In this document: positions 37,918 through 49,516 of the stretch, in pieces | How positions within the stretch are numbered: position 1 is the first letter of the stretch | Layout of the letters: each line of letters begins with the position of its first letter | From: Loxodes magnus | Taxonomy: Eukaryota; Ciliophora; Karyorelictea; Loxodida; Loxodidae | Direction: 5' to 3' | NCBI GenBank assembly: GCA_946699065.1 | Contig: CAMPDV010000010.1 | Location: forward strand, 1,240,001 to 1,304,000 | Length of the DNA stretch: 64,000 nucleotides | The notes under the pieces: generated by a model | Database searches by the model: none | Told to the model about the DNA's origin: nothing | The model's input: only the letters and a program-made list of their open reading frames with translations | Program-made: the position numbers and the translations under genes

Positions 37918-40001
37918 TTTTATTAAGTTTCTATTAAATATATATTTACCTACTAGTAAGCAAACTAATACTGGATTTTTATTTCTGTTCAATTACCTTC
38001 TTTATACTTAACAACTAGTTCTTCACATTAATTAACTAATCTTCTCTTTTCCTACTCTTATAACCCTTGACTATCTCCTTCATAATTATACCTATAAGCC
38101 AGTATTACAGCAGATACTTTATATAATATATAAAGTAATGACTTAGAGTATATATATTAATCCTTATTAAGCTACTAGTGTAATAAAATACCTTTAATAC
38201 TAGAGTCTTAATTACTTCTAGCTCTATAAGCTAAGAAGTATTTATAAGCTTTTATGATATTGTTGCTCTTATTCTAACTAACTGGTTTATGAATACTATT
38301 CGTATGGCTAATATTAGCTGTATATTAAATATTTACTTGCAATATGTATATTCTATATACTAGGCTAAAGTAATCTGGTTATATAAAGTTAGCACTTAAT
38401 AAATGGCTTAGTTCTAAGATTATGTCTACTAGCTATTTTATATTTCAGTAAAGCTACATTAAGTTTAAATCTACTGGAAAGTTTAAATTCCATGTTAATT
38501 AAAGTTATCTAAGACAAAAAGAACACCCTTTTTGAAATCCTATCATTATTATTAGGATGCTAGTTAGATAAAGTGAAGTTAGAGCATATTAATAGAAAAG
38601 AGAGACAAACTAGAGTAAAATTAAGCAGCATAAAAGGAAATTAACTTAAGGAAGATACTTTAGAATTATTAGGAATTATAACTTAAGCTATAAGATGAAG
38701 CTAAAGGGAATTATGTAAAGAGAATAAGATAAATATATAAATCAAATAGAGTATTTAATTACCTCACTCATCTTTCATTAACTACATTATTAAAACTGAA
38801 ATAGGCACTTAGAAGTGTTAAATTCAAATATATGCCTTATTAATTATTCATGCAAGCATCTTCAGCGCTAAAACTGGTAAAAAGGGTAGGCTTGATTTAA
38901 TAATTTTAGCTTAAGCTAAGCAAACAATTATAACTAAGAAATTGGCAAGATTTAATTCTTATTTACTCATGCAGCAAAAGTGTAATTCCTTTTTAATTCT
39001 ATAATATAACTATCTACCTTACTTTTGAAATAAAAGGCAACTGTCTTTTAATTTTGCTATAAATGAATACTTAAAATAATAAAGGAAATTAGGAAATACA
39101 AACTTACTCTACTGCAAGCAATATTCTAATGCTTTCTATAAATTATAAAGCACTAAAGAGATATGCAAGTGTTTGAGAAGAATGTTATTAGTAAGTTTCA
39201 ACTAGTAAAGAAAATTAAAGGAGATATATGATAAATAAAAGGCTAAATTAATGATAATTAAAAAAGGAAAAAGAATTTAAATACTTAAATAAGGTAAATA
39301 AATATAATTATAACAGGATACTACTAGGAGACTGTGAATATATAATATCATACTTTTAAGAGAATACTTATATTAGATTATATAAGATTCATTTTTAAAC
39401 TCTGATTACTAAAGAGTATAATTATAAGAGGGGAAGATGTCTAGAATATAGATTTTATATAAATGATATTTAATTTTCAATGATTAACTAAAGCAGGTCT
39501 GTAATTAAATTCTGGATAATAAAGCAAGCATAGTTAAAATACTAAGATTGTTTTGCTTAAACTTACTTAAAGAAAATCTTTATTGCTAATTAAGAGCGGA
39601 GATATGATAACGAGTGTAAAAGTGCTTTTAAAAGTACTATCGTTGTTGATATTCAATACTTTACTCTACTTATTCATATCTTGATGTCTATTCTAAAGTT
39701 TGTGCAGATGTAAATTAATTAGATTCAATATAGCCTTATATTTAGTAAGCCCATCAAAGAAAGAGTAAATAGGCTTCTAATTATAACTATAATACCTTAT
39801 AACGAAGCGTTTAAAAGCTTAGTTAGCTATTAAGAAAGGTTATTAAAGAACTGATAAGTGTGAAGTAGCAACAATATCTTCTTATAACATAATATAAAAG
39901 TAGATTAGAAGCTAAGAATAGAAATAAAGCATAGATCAGTAAATTTGGAATTAAAATAAGGCTTATTTAATTTAAAAACGCCTTTAAGATTATAATTATA
40001 A
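37918..40001. other. Intergenic
   Basis: About 2.1 kb of AT-rich DNA between the divergent coiled-coil gene and the FAIM-like gene. I read it in several frames with the ciliate code and found no convincing coding segment, RNA gene or repeat. Confidence 0.45.
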
Positions 40002-41635
40002 ATGAGCAAAAGGAAAGAAAAAGTTAACATCAAAGCTGTTTGGTATGACATGTAAAATGTGGGAAAGCGCTGGAAATCTTCCAAGTAGAGATATACATGG
40101 AAATTCTAGATTAATAGTGTGGAGCATGTGGTTGATCTATTTGTTTCTAAAATGACTGGAAAGCATAGAGTGGTACTTGATGGAAATTCCTTAGCTTAAG
40201 TGAGCAAAAGCATAGGAAGTATGTTTTAATATCCTTTCCAGATTAATAAGCATTTTCTTAACATTATCTAAGAGTAGCATAATTATGCTCTTAAAATAGA
40301 AAACTAGGATTTTTAGCAGCTTTATATGTTTTAGCAAATGTCTCACGATTAAGAGGAAGAAAATTAAGAAGAAGAGGTAGAAGAAGAGGAAGAAAGAGAG
40401 AAAGTATAAAAGAGCAAGAAGCAACCAATTACCCAGTCTAATAAATAAGATGTACTAAATGATTGATATTCAAGAAATAGAGGAGTGACTACATTTGATA
40501 CTAATATAATAAGGGAAGAATAAAAAGAAACTTTTGAACCTGCTAGAGCTAAAAGCAATACTGTTTCTAAGCCAGCATAAATTTAATAGCCAGCTACAAA
40601 TTAAAGTGCGAAAAGCAACTAAAATTAAAAGGATCTATTTGCTGATAGATAAGACTTTCTAGAATATACAATTTAAGAAAAAAGGCAACCTGCTTAAGCT
40701 CCATAATATTAAACTTCTCCTAAAATCTAGTAATAATAAAATCCATTAGTTTAGCCTGGAGAATAAAAGTAAAAGGTAGATTTATCTAATGATCTGTTGG
40801 ACTTATTTAATTCTCCCTCTTGTAAGTTTTTTTACTTTAGAGCCAAGCTATAACTAACAATAATAACTATAATAGAACTTTACTCAACCACCGTTATAAA
40901 ACCAAGCCTATAACACTAACTAAAGCTTTACTAATCCGACTATACAAAATTAATTTTCAAGTTAAATACCTTAGTACTAGTAAAGCTAACCACAGTAATA
41001 AATGTCTTAAAACTAAAGCCTTAAGAATCAAAGCAATTATAATGAAATTTTAGATTTTACATCTCCTTAGGAAAGTTCTGTTAAGCCTTAGTAGCCAGTG
41101 TAGTAAAAGACAGTTTAATAGCCTTCTTAAGATTTTGATATATTTTAACAGACTATTTCATAGCCTTAAAATCAATAACAGAACCTTTTTGAGTCTTAAA
41201 AATCTAAGGAAGATAAAACAAAAGAAATATCGCTTTTATGCAACTTAGATAATCTGGATAGTGAAAACGAACGTTAAACAAACTTGAAAAAGCAATAGTA
41301 ATAAGCAAAATAGCCTCCAAGTGTTCCTGGAAGTGTTCCTATGAAACAGCTATAGACTTAGACTTAAAATAATACTGGTTTTAACATGTAAAGCATGCCT
41401 CAGTAAGTTTATTTATTCTAGAATGGATAATATGTAACAAATGCAATTCATGTCCCAGATGAATTAGATGAATTAGATGAATTAGATGAATTAGATGAAC
41501 TAAATGAACTAAATGAACTAAATGATGTAGATGTTTTAAACTATGATGAATCAGGGTCAGATGGGATATGGATAGTAGAACTTTCAAACAAACAATTCTT
41601 ATATGGGAGGAGGACCAAATTATAAATTCTAATGA
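40002..41635 (+). CDS. Gln/Asn-rich protein with FAIM-like N-terminus and clathrin-box-like motif
   Basis: 531 residues from three exons, with 19-nt introns at 40822 and 41403. Residues 1-110 form a compact beta-rich domain (YTWKFQINSVEHVVDLFVSK, TGKHRVVLDG, FQINKHFLNII, YALKIENQDF). The pattern of a Trp strand, His-hydrophobic, TGK-R-V-DG and a closing YxLxI strand resembles FAIM domains, but this is a by-eye match only. An acidic Glu stretch (about 118-135) follows, then a long disordered Gln/Asn/Pro/Ser region. NDLLDLF near residue 270 fits the clathrin-box consensus, and FDIFQQ and NLFES are similar short acidic-Phe motifs. The C-terminus is a Met-Gln-Met-Asn repeat ending GGGPNYKF and TGA (41633). 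Possibly an endocytic adaptor; inference only. Confidence 0.75.
40822..40840 (+). other. 19-nt intron 1 in the FAIM-like gene
   Basis: GTAAGTTTTTTTACTTTAG. Removal joins DLLDLFNSPS to QPSYNQQQQLQQNF. Read through, the frame loses its Gln/Pro-rich character. Confidence 0.8.
41403..41421 (+). other. 19-nt intron 2 in the FAIM-like gene
   Basis: GTAAGTTTATTTATTCTAG. Removal joins NMQSMP to QMDNMQQMQFMSQMNQ and brings the 9-nt repeat into its Gln-Met-Asn phase, leading to the TGA stop at 41633. Confidence 0.8.
41461..41527 (+). repeat. Coding 9-nt tandem repeat (QMN repeat)
   Basis: About seven copies of GAATTAGAT and its variant GAACTAAAT. In the spliced frame they encode Gln-Met-Asn triplets. 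TAG and TAA variants are interchangeable at the Gln codon, as expected if both mean Gln. The opposite strand gives a His/Leu-rich shadow frame. Confidence 0.85.
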
Positions 41636-42962
41636 CTTACGTTTTAAATTTAGAGCATCATATAATAAGTAATACTTTAAATATATATCAATAACTAAGT
41701 ATAAATTAGGATTAAATAAAGCTCTAGCTAATACGTATTTAGCATAAATAAGTTAGAAGCATATCCTATTGTTATTTATTTAAAACTTACTTTATAGGGC
41801 TAATATCTATATTTATAAACATCTTACTCAATTATGATGAGCATTTAAAATGTATTGCTCTTAAGTTTAAATTGATAATAACTCTTACGGGCTAGAAATT
41901 TATCACTGTTATTTATTTCTATATTCAATTATTCTGACTTTTACCCTTCTATAATTAATCAGCTATTTCGTTTGCAAACTTAAAAAAATATCCTTATATA
42001 GCAAAGTAATGCTAATCATATAAGAGAGAATGAATATATAGCAATAATTAGCTTTATTAGCTTGATACTATAAGCAATCATTTTTAAGTTAAGTATTCAC
42101 TATTTTATATAATCAATCCTTCATAGCAAGCTAGATGCTTATAATTAAAGCTAGCCTTTATGCTTTATTTTAATTATGAAATGTTACTGTCATATGCTTC
42201 TCATTCATATTTGGACAAGTAAGATAATGCTTTTCTTAATGATTATAGAATTATTATATCCTTTGGAAATAAAGGTAATTAATCTAATTTAATAAGGTAA
42301 GGCTCATTTATACTTTTATATATTAGCAATAAGGATAGATTATTACAAGCCAACTAGATGGAAGACTAAGATATTATGTAGATCATAGAATAGCAATAAG
42401 CTAGAGGTTTCTATGAGAATATCTGATAAAAGCTTAGTATATTTAATTGCTATAATTTAGCATTTTATATAACTCTATTAGTAGAATAATCAAAGTATGC
42501 CTTAATTTATAAATAGACTGTGAAGTTATTATATATTAATAGAGGATATTTATACTAAATGGCTTACAGCTGAATAATAGAGCTATAGGACTATTTGATT
42601 AATTTTAATAAATTAGAAATTTATAGATAAAATTATTACTTATATTAGCTATTCAAAATAAACTTGCACAGTATAGTGCTAATACTTTTAAATACCGTTA
42701 ATATACAAGTAATTTGCTGATTATTAGAGAGGTTTGAGATATGAAAATACAATGTTTATAGAAGCTTCTAAGTAGATAATTTTTATAAGCATAGAATTTA
42801 TAAATAAACTAAGAGATATATAAAACTTATAAAGCTGATTGACTTACTAAGTAAAAAGAGGATTTAAGTTTAAATGATATAATAACTTAAATTGCTTTCC
42901 TTTTATAAGATTATTAACTTAATAACTAAATATTGATATAATAAAACTACAGCAAAAGAAAT
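41636..42962. other. Intergenic
   Basis: About 1.3 kb of AT-rich DNA between two genes on the same strand. No recognisable gene or RNA was seen. Confidence 0.5.
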
Positions 42963-43862
42963 ATGAAAGGCTTTATATATCTACTGATGATTACATTTGC
43001 TTGCTATATTGTCTTATATAACAGATTTCTTATTTGATTCATAGCTGCCTAGCTTATTTATTATTGGTATTGAAGTGATGAAGGCTTTTATTGGAATTCT
43101 TTAACCAAGCTTTACCGAGCTTTAAGTGATCATCCTTACAAGCCAACCTTTTATACAAGTCTTGATGTAGATATCTCCAATTTTCTATAATAAATTCAAT
43201 CTTTGAAAGATAAAACGTCTTGCTAGCTTTAGTTATCTCACTTAATCACTAAAGCTCTAAGTGATACTTTATAAGAAATTAAGCAATCAACTGGAAAAAT
43301 AAGAATGGGAAACTACGTGCACTAAGATAAGAGTGATATCACTCACCTTTTTGTAAACGACGAGAAGAAATAAATGGAATTCTTTACATTAAGAGATGTT
43401 TAAAGCTTAGGTATTTAGGATATATATGACTAAATTAATAACTGCTAGAAAAATAAAACCTTTAATTCTTGGAAATTTTGGGAAAACACTACTAAGTGGC
43501 TGCCTTTTTTTATTAGTTAACCTTTAAACTCCTTTATGAGTTACGTTCTAAATGTTCTGCATGTTCCTCTATTTCCATTTATAAGCAAAGCTCCTTAAAT
43601 AGGATAATGGGTTATAATATCAGTAGATTAACTTTAATTTCACAATTTATTCAATTGCCCTTAACCATGGTGGAGAAGTTAAGGATACGTAACAATCACC
43701 ACTCCTAAAGACTAAGTAATACAATAAAATGAAAGATACACAAGCAAAAAAATAGTATCCCTAAATATAGTGATTGATATAAGATAAATGTAGCTTTGTT
43801 TTACAGAAGAATTTTGCAAAAAATTAAAATGGACTATAGAGAATAAAAATTACCTTAAATGA
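42963..43862 (+). CDS. Membrane-anchored, catalytically degenerate E2 acyltransferase-fold protein
   Basis: 299 residues, no intron, TGA stop at 43860. The N-terminus is a membrane anchor (MKGFIYLLMITFACYIVLY...FLIWFIAAQLIYYW, with TGA-coded Trp). It is followed by a 2-oxoacid-dehydrogenase acyltransferase (E2 catalytic) fold: YTSLDVDISNFLQQI (residues about 65-79), LSHLITKALSDTLQEI, NYVHQDKSDITHLFV, then the C-terminal strand IVSLNIVIDIRQMQ. In true E2 enzymes this last element is the active-site DHRxxDG. Here His is Ile273 and the following Asp-Gly is absent, so acyl transfer by that mechanism is unlikely. There is no lipoyl domain. It looks like a repurposed CAT-superfamily scaffold at a membrane. 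Family assignment is by eye. Confidence 0.7.
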
Positions 43863-44701
43863 GACAATTAATCTAATTTTTAAAGTCTACTTTAATGTTT
43901 CTTTCTTAAATTCAAAAATTATAACCTCTCTATCTTTATTAAGGCTTATTATTAATTAAGTGTAATGGTATATTAGATATTTTATAACTTATGTTTAGTA
44001 AGTTTAAGTTAGATAACATAACTAATATAATTCAATTGTATTTAAATTTTTAATCTTATAGTAACTTAACTTTTTATACAAGGAACTCTAAAATTTTAAA
44101 AAATTAATTCTAGATTGAAGAAAATAATAAAAAGTTAGTTTGATCTGTTCTAAATGGATAATTATCAAAAGATATTTATCAATGAACTTTTGCGATCTTT
44201 ATATTAATATGCTGCAATGATTTCTAAAGCCTCCTAGTGATAATCTTATAATACTGAAAAATAAAGAATTAACTATATAAGTTTATCTTTACTTAATCTT
44301 TAAATAAAAAAGAGCAATTTAGCTATTAATTTTATATATTTTAGCTATCAATAATTTATTAGCTTTTTTATTGTCTTGCTAAGTTTTAAATCCCATCTAT
44401 TTTTTCACTAAGGGAGTATTTAATTCTATGTAAAGTGGACTATTTAAATATTAAAAATTATTTTCTTAATAAGGATGATGCTATTTATTCGCTAAAGAGT
44501 GCAATTAGCAATAATACCTTCTCAACTTAAACTAGAATAAAAATATAAATTAACGTTTTTATACTTAGAAGCTTAATTGTATGAAGAATGACTAAAGCTT
44601 CACTAATTTTTTATAAATAAAAATAGTTTTTAAGGTAAATTTTGATGTTCCTATGATTTAAAATAAAAGAAACTATATTATTAATATTAAAGTTCAGCTC
44701 T
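43863..44701. other. Intergenic, convergent
   Basis: About 840 AT-rich bases between convergent genes. No recognisable coding or RNA feature. Confidence 0.5.
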
Positions 44702-45100
44702 TCACTTCTTTAGTGGCCAAAACACCTCAGGTACAGATAAAATTCCAATAAGACCAAAAGTAATAGTTCCATTTATTACTTTGTTCTTTATACCCTTACT
44801 CAGCAAAATAACTCCACCAGTGACTCCCATGCAATCATAAACTCTTTTTCTGGTTTCTCTATTCTTTATGTAATCTTATCTTTTTTTTTCCATAGAAGCT
44901 AAACCATTTCTAAAATCCTCTAAATACTTAGAGTTCCTAGCTTTTTCAATTTTTTAATCTATTTATTAGTCTAACTTTTATTTCATTTCTCCTACCTAGC
45001 CTGCTTTCTAAGAAAGGTTTTCTAATTTTTATTAGATAGATTTTAGATGTGGAAGTATATTTCCTTCCTTGTTATTAGAATTATCTTGCTAGTCAGTCAT
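44702..45100 (-). CDS. Small coiled-coil membrane protein
   Basis: 132 residues in one frame, Met 45100..45098, TGA stop 44704..44702. Residues 1-60 are Gln/Lys/Asn-rich with a coil (QQKLENLSQKAGQVGEMKQK). Residues 75-90 are very basic (KNRETRKRVYDC). The last 45 residues hold two short hydrophobic segments around GVTGGVILL and GTITFGLIGILSVPEVFWP, ending PLKK. A small tail-anchored or hairpin membrane protein; I do not recognise the family. It is followed 313 bases upstream on the same strand by the end of the secreted coiled-coil gene. Confidence 0.75.
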
Positions 45101-45413
45101 TTAAGACTTTTTATATTTAAAAATTTAACTAAAATTATCTCTTTTAATAGCTAATATACTATCATTATTAACTTACAGTCCTATATTTTAATGTTTACTT
45201 TTATTATCCTCATTGCATATATATTTTATCGCTGTCCTGCTGATTTATATACTTACTATACTTTTAATCTAATTATGATAATTATTTCATGCTCTAGTAT
45301 TACACATATTTAGTCCTCTGTATTTTAAACTAATTAAGATTTTTGATTTAGATAAAGCTAAATAGTTTAAAAGTTTCATATAAAGATTAATATATAAAAA
45401 GTATTTATTGCAC
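45101..45413. other. Intergenic
   Basis: Short AT-rich spacer between two minus-strand genes. Nothing specific seen. Confidence 0.5.
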
Positions 45414-46469
45414 TCAGTATATATACTTCGCAGTTAGTCCTATAAAAACGCTTTCTCCTTCTTTGTCAGTTTATTCTTTCTTGTTGTCAACTTAGGTTTG
45501 CTTTTTATCATTTTATTTTATTTTTTTGGCGTTATCACCTAGCTTTAACATATTTTCCAAAGGTGATTTTCCATCAAATACATATTAATCATTGTTATCC
45601 AATTTCTTGCAGGCTTCTTCTAAATCTTCTGGTTTTTCGAATGAGTCAATATCATAAAAATCTTTCACCTCCTCGAGATCTTTTTTCGTCTCCTCGAGCT
45701 ATAATTCTTACCACCTGATTTTAGCTTTAGTAAAATCTTCTTAAAGTTTGGAAGCTTAATTTTCGAAATTGATATACTTCTAAAACTATTCATTATCTAA
45801 CTTTTATAGCTTTTATTACACTTCGATATGTGTTATTTAGTATTTCTCATTTTAATAGCTTTCATAATTTTTTTGAACGTCTTATTTTATCTTATTAAGC
45901 TAATCTATTAGTAGACTGGCAAACACTTTGTCACTTTCGAAATATCTATTTATTTTCTATTCCAAGTCTTCCAAAGATTTAGACTACTATTAATTTAAGT
46001 CATCCACTGTAGTGTTGCTCTTTACTTAATCTTATTTTTCTTTTTTTTAAGTGATAGTATCATTTTCTTTGATTTCTTGTTTGGAAGTATCTTATGAAAA
46101 TGGGAAATTCTTGAAATCATATACATAATATTTCCCTTTAGCTTCTTCATTTTATTCCTGCTATTTTTGTGTTTCTTAGTTTTAAATTTCAGTTGCATTT
46201 TAAAGGTTTTCACTTTAGTTTTGATTATTTAATTCTTAGCCATCTCTTTAAATCAAGCTTTAAGTATCTAAATCCTCCTAGTTAATAATCCAATCTTATC
46301 TTTTAAATGGCATAAATGCTTAAGGATCAATCAACTACACTTTATTTTAAAGAAGCATTTTCTAACTATCCATTCCAGCTAAACTAATACTACGCTTTCC
46401 GAAAATAGGAGCTTAATGAGTTGAAGCGAACAAAAGACATGAAAGAAGCAAAGAAAGGTTAATCTTCAT
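45414..46469 (-). CDS. Secreted or luminal coiled-coil protein, function unknown
   Basis: 351 residues in one frame, Met 46469..46467, TGA stop 45416..45414. A clear signal peptide (MKINLSLLLSCLLFASTHQA) fixes the start. It is followed by PIFGKRSISLAGMD and FMPFKRQDWIINQEDLD, a Gln/Asn/Glu-rich stretch, YYVYDFKNFPF, then coiled coil (about 150-260) and an acidic Lys/Glu C-terminal third. No catalytic motif or known family recognised. The gene is divergent from the SENP protease, with 336 bases between the starts. Confidence 0.78.
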
Positions 46470-46805
46470 ATTATATAGTTACTTTCCTTACTCCTTCTAC
46501 CTAAGGGAGTTATTTTAATATTTAATTTAACTCTTAATTAGTTAATTTCAGCCTAGCATTTAATACTATCTAGATATTACTTTTAAGAGCTAACCAATCA
46601 TTTAATATCTACAACCTTTAATATCTATCTAATCTTTCATTAGTGCTTATCTAGTTATCGTCTTTATTAAATAGACTAAAGTCATATTAAAAAGTCAAGA
46701 GTTTATTATTAGTAATTAGCAAAGAGGCTCTAGCCTTAGCATATCACAATATATAAGTCAAAAGAGCTCATCCATAGAATAAAATAAGGAATAGAAGATA
46801 TTGGT
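46470..46805. other. Divergent promoter region
   Basis: 336 bases between the starts of the secreted coiled-coil gene (minus) and the SENP gene (plus). AT-rich, no specific motif identified. Confidence 0.5.
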
Positions 46806-48802
46806 ATGAGTAAGATGCAATAGAAGAATTAGACTGCTAGTAGATTAAATAAGGAAGGGAATATTAAGTTAGTGAAGATATTGATATTTAAGTAATAAGT
46901 AATTAAATAATGAAATAGCTTGATCCTTAAGAAAAAGAGTTAATGTTTTAAAATCCTAAAGTTATCCTTGTCTATCCACCAAATGCTACCAGAGGATAGG
47001 TAACTATAACTCAGGGAGATATTATGAGGCTTTAGCCTGAAGAATATCTGAATGATAGTTTGGTAGATTTTTATTTAAAATACTTGCAGAATAATAACGT
47101 TTAGCAAGAAAATATTCATGTCTTTAGCTCTTTTTTCTTTACTAAGATTAGTGAAGATTTTAGCTCTAATGATAGAATATTGCTACATTATGAAGACGTT
47201 AGGAAGTGAACAAGGCGAGTAGATTTGTTCGCAAAGGATTTTTGGTTAATTCCTATTAATTAGTCTGAGCATTGAAGTTTAGCTATAGTTTGCTATCCTG
47301 GATAAATGTTTACTAAGTACTACAAGGATAACGGCAAAAAGCAGAATATCATATTTTTCGATAGCTTAGCTTAGTTCAATAAATCAGTTATACAAATTTT
47401 ACGAAGATATATTGAAGCTGAATGAAATGACAAACAGTAAATACCACTAAAAGAAGCTTTAGTTGATAATAATTATGACCATATAAGTGGTAAAATGATT
47501 AAAACTATCATGCCCGAAGTTCCAATCCAGAAAAATTACTCTGATTGTGGAGTTTTCATTCTTCACTATGCGGAGAAATTTCTCTCAGATTGCAGCATAA
47601 TTGGTAAAAAAGAGCTTTCAAATTGATTTCCATAATAAGATATAGATTTAAAGAGAGATAGTATTTATAACATGATTTATCAATTAGCAGGAGAAAAACC
47701 TCCACCAAAACCATTATTTTGGTACTAATAAAAAGATTTGCAGATAGTATAGACTAGCAATGAGCAAAGCTAGTCTATTTAGCATAGTGAAAGCCAGACA
47801 GATATCTTACTGATAAATAATGAACTTTAAAAGCAGATTGAAGAAGAAAAGCTAAAAGAAAAACAGGAATAAAGAAAATAGACAATCATCATATTAAAAA
47901 AGCCACCTATATCTATATACTTGCCTATATCTTTAAAATACACTAATAAATCCTTCATAATAAAAGTGGAAGGTTAATAGTTGTTCAAGCCTAAACGAAA
48001 TTCTAGCGAAATTTATAAAAAGAGAAAGCTTAATGACATGAACTTCGCTAATTACTACCCACACAGTAAAAAGACAAACAAGAAAAAGTATACAGAGTAA
48101 GAATAAAATGAGAACATGAAAGAATATTACTTGTAAGTATTAATATTCTAATTAAATAATTAATTCACTGTTTAAATCCTTTTCGTTCTATTATTTTTAA
48201 ACTCGCAACTCTTCAAACTCTAAAAGGATTAATTTGAATAAATTGTATCAGTTAGTGACTAATATGGTATATTAAAGAAGTAAACTTTGATAATACTCCT
48301 AGATCTTATAATTGCAATATCTATGTTTCTTTATATACGTAGAAAGATCTTAATTAGAAAGCAAATACTAACAGAAGTTTTACTTTCAATTGTTTTTACA
48401 TTCTCCTTTCTTTATTTATCTATAAACACAACTTAATTAAGGCTATAACTAAAACTAATTCAATTAAACATTATCTAACAATGTATAAAATTATCTAAAT
48501 AAGTATAAAATTATATGAAAAGGCAATTGTCATTAAGGTTATAGAGCTTTATTACTAATATATTAATGGTTAATCAAAAGGTATTTTTGATTCTAAAGAG
48601 ATATTAGTTTACTAATTTAAGTTACATTTATATTTTTATCTACTTGATCCTTATAGCTATAAAATAACGTTATAGTAAGTCTAATTTCTCATATGTAAAA
48701 TCTATTAATTCGCTGTAAAGAAATAAATTGACATATATAAAACTTTAGTTATAAAGTATTAAATAAAGTTGCACTTGTATCTTGAAAACAGCAGGATATT
48801 GA
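46806..48802 (+). CDS. Ulp1/SENP-type SUMO protease with hydrophobic C-terminal extension
   Basis: C48 cysteine protease that would process SUMO or remove it from targets. A short first exon (MSKMQQKNQTASRLNKEG) is joined by a 20-nt intron to LDPQEKELMF. The catalytic domain follows: ITQGDIMRLQPEEYLNDSL, KWTRRVDLFAKDFWLIPIN, catalytic His149 in SEHWSLAIV (the Trp is TGA at 47273), Asp179 in FFDSLAQ, Gln235 and nucleophile Cys241 in NYSDCGVFILHYAEKF. The triad plus oxyanion Gln are complete. After residue about 290 comes a charged linker rich in Glu/Lys. The frame then stays open past 48132 through two or three hydrophobic segments (around 48180 and 48290-48420) to the first in-frame TGA at 48800. 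Either this is a real membrane tail (total about 658 residues), or an intron or boundary near 48133 ends the gene earlier. Confidence 0.85.
46899..46918 (+). other. 20-nt intron in the SENP gene
   Basis: GTAATTAAATAATGAAATAG. Removal joins the Met-starting frame at 46806 to the protease frame. No in-frame Met precedes the domain in the unspliced reading except one inside this intron. Confidence 0.7.
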
Positions 48803-49150
48803 AATAAAAGTGATTTAATTACAATTTTTTTAATTTTAGCTAGAATTATCTAATTTTCTACCAAAACAATAAATCCTTAACTGATATTATAAGTTCTGCT
48901 ATTCCTTTATTGATATGAGGTATAAAAATGTTTTAATTAAAAATTGTAAGATTGAAAATGTTTGAGTTAATTTAATTAAAGAAAGTATTATAAAAAACCT
49001 ATTTTATTAGTAATTAATTCCTATTTATTAATTTACAAGTGCTTTTCACTTAATTTTATTAATCTTATAATACAATTAAAAAATATATTATATTAACTTA
49101 GTAAATCAAGCTTACTTTATAGTTTATATTTGATTATTATATTTATTTAC
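48803..49150. other. Intergenic, convergent
   Basis: Very AT-rich spacer (about 350 bases) between the SENP frame and the RING gene. Nothing recognised. Confidence 0.5.
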
Positions 49151-49516
49151 TCAGTACTGTCCTAGTATTATGTAAAGTTCTCTTTCTTGTAACTAACTTT
49201 CTTCCTCTCTTACCATTTCTTCACTCTATGCATCTTCTTATCCTAACATCTTTAAACACATCGGACACTTTGGAGTTATTTTTATTCATTCTATTATACA
49301 CTCATAATGAAATCTGTGTCTTTGATCACACTCTAAAAATGACACTTTTTATGCAACGTTAAAATTATCCGTACATATAGTGCATGTAGTAGGATGCTCA
49401 AGTTATATGGATGCTTGCATAAGTTCATCAGTTCATATTTTAGTTGATCTTTCTACAGAGTTTTTAGCAGTTTATTTTTATCTGGAGCTGAATTAAGAAT
49501 CTCTATAAGTCTGCAT
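49151..49516 (-). CDS. RING-H2 finger protein, copy 1
   Basis: 121 residues, Met 49516..49514, TGA stop 49153..49151. The RING-H2 reads CTICTDNF...FLECDQRHRFHYECIIEWIKITPKCPMC: C-x2-C, C-x-x-x-H/H-x2-C, C-x2-C, with the invariant Trp of EWIK coded by TGA. It would be a small E3 ubiquitin ligase with an E2-binding RING and no membrane segment. The N-terminus is MQTYRDSQFSSRQKQTAKNS; the C-terminus is Glu-rich, ending LGQY. A near-identical paralogue lies 3.87 kb away on the same strand. Substitutions between the copies fall mostly at third positions or are conservative, supporting this frame and start. Confidence 0.85.

Noticed and set aside
41381-41587. Minus-strand frame rich in His-Leu repeats
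   Set aside because: Antisense reading of the QMN 9-nt repeat. The plus-strand spliced frame is continuous with the Gln-rich gene.
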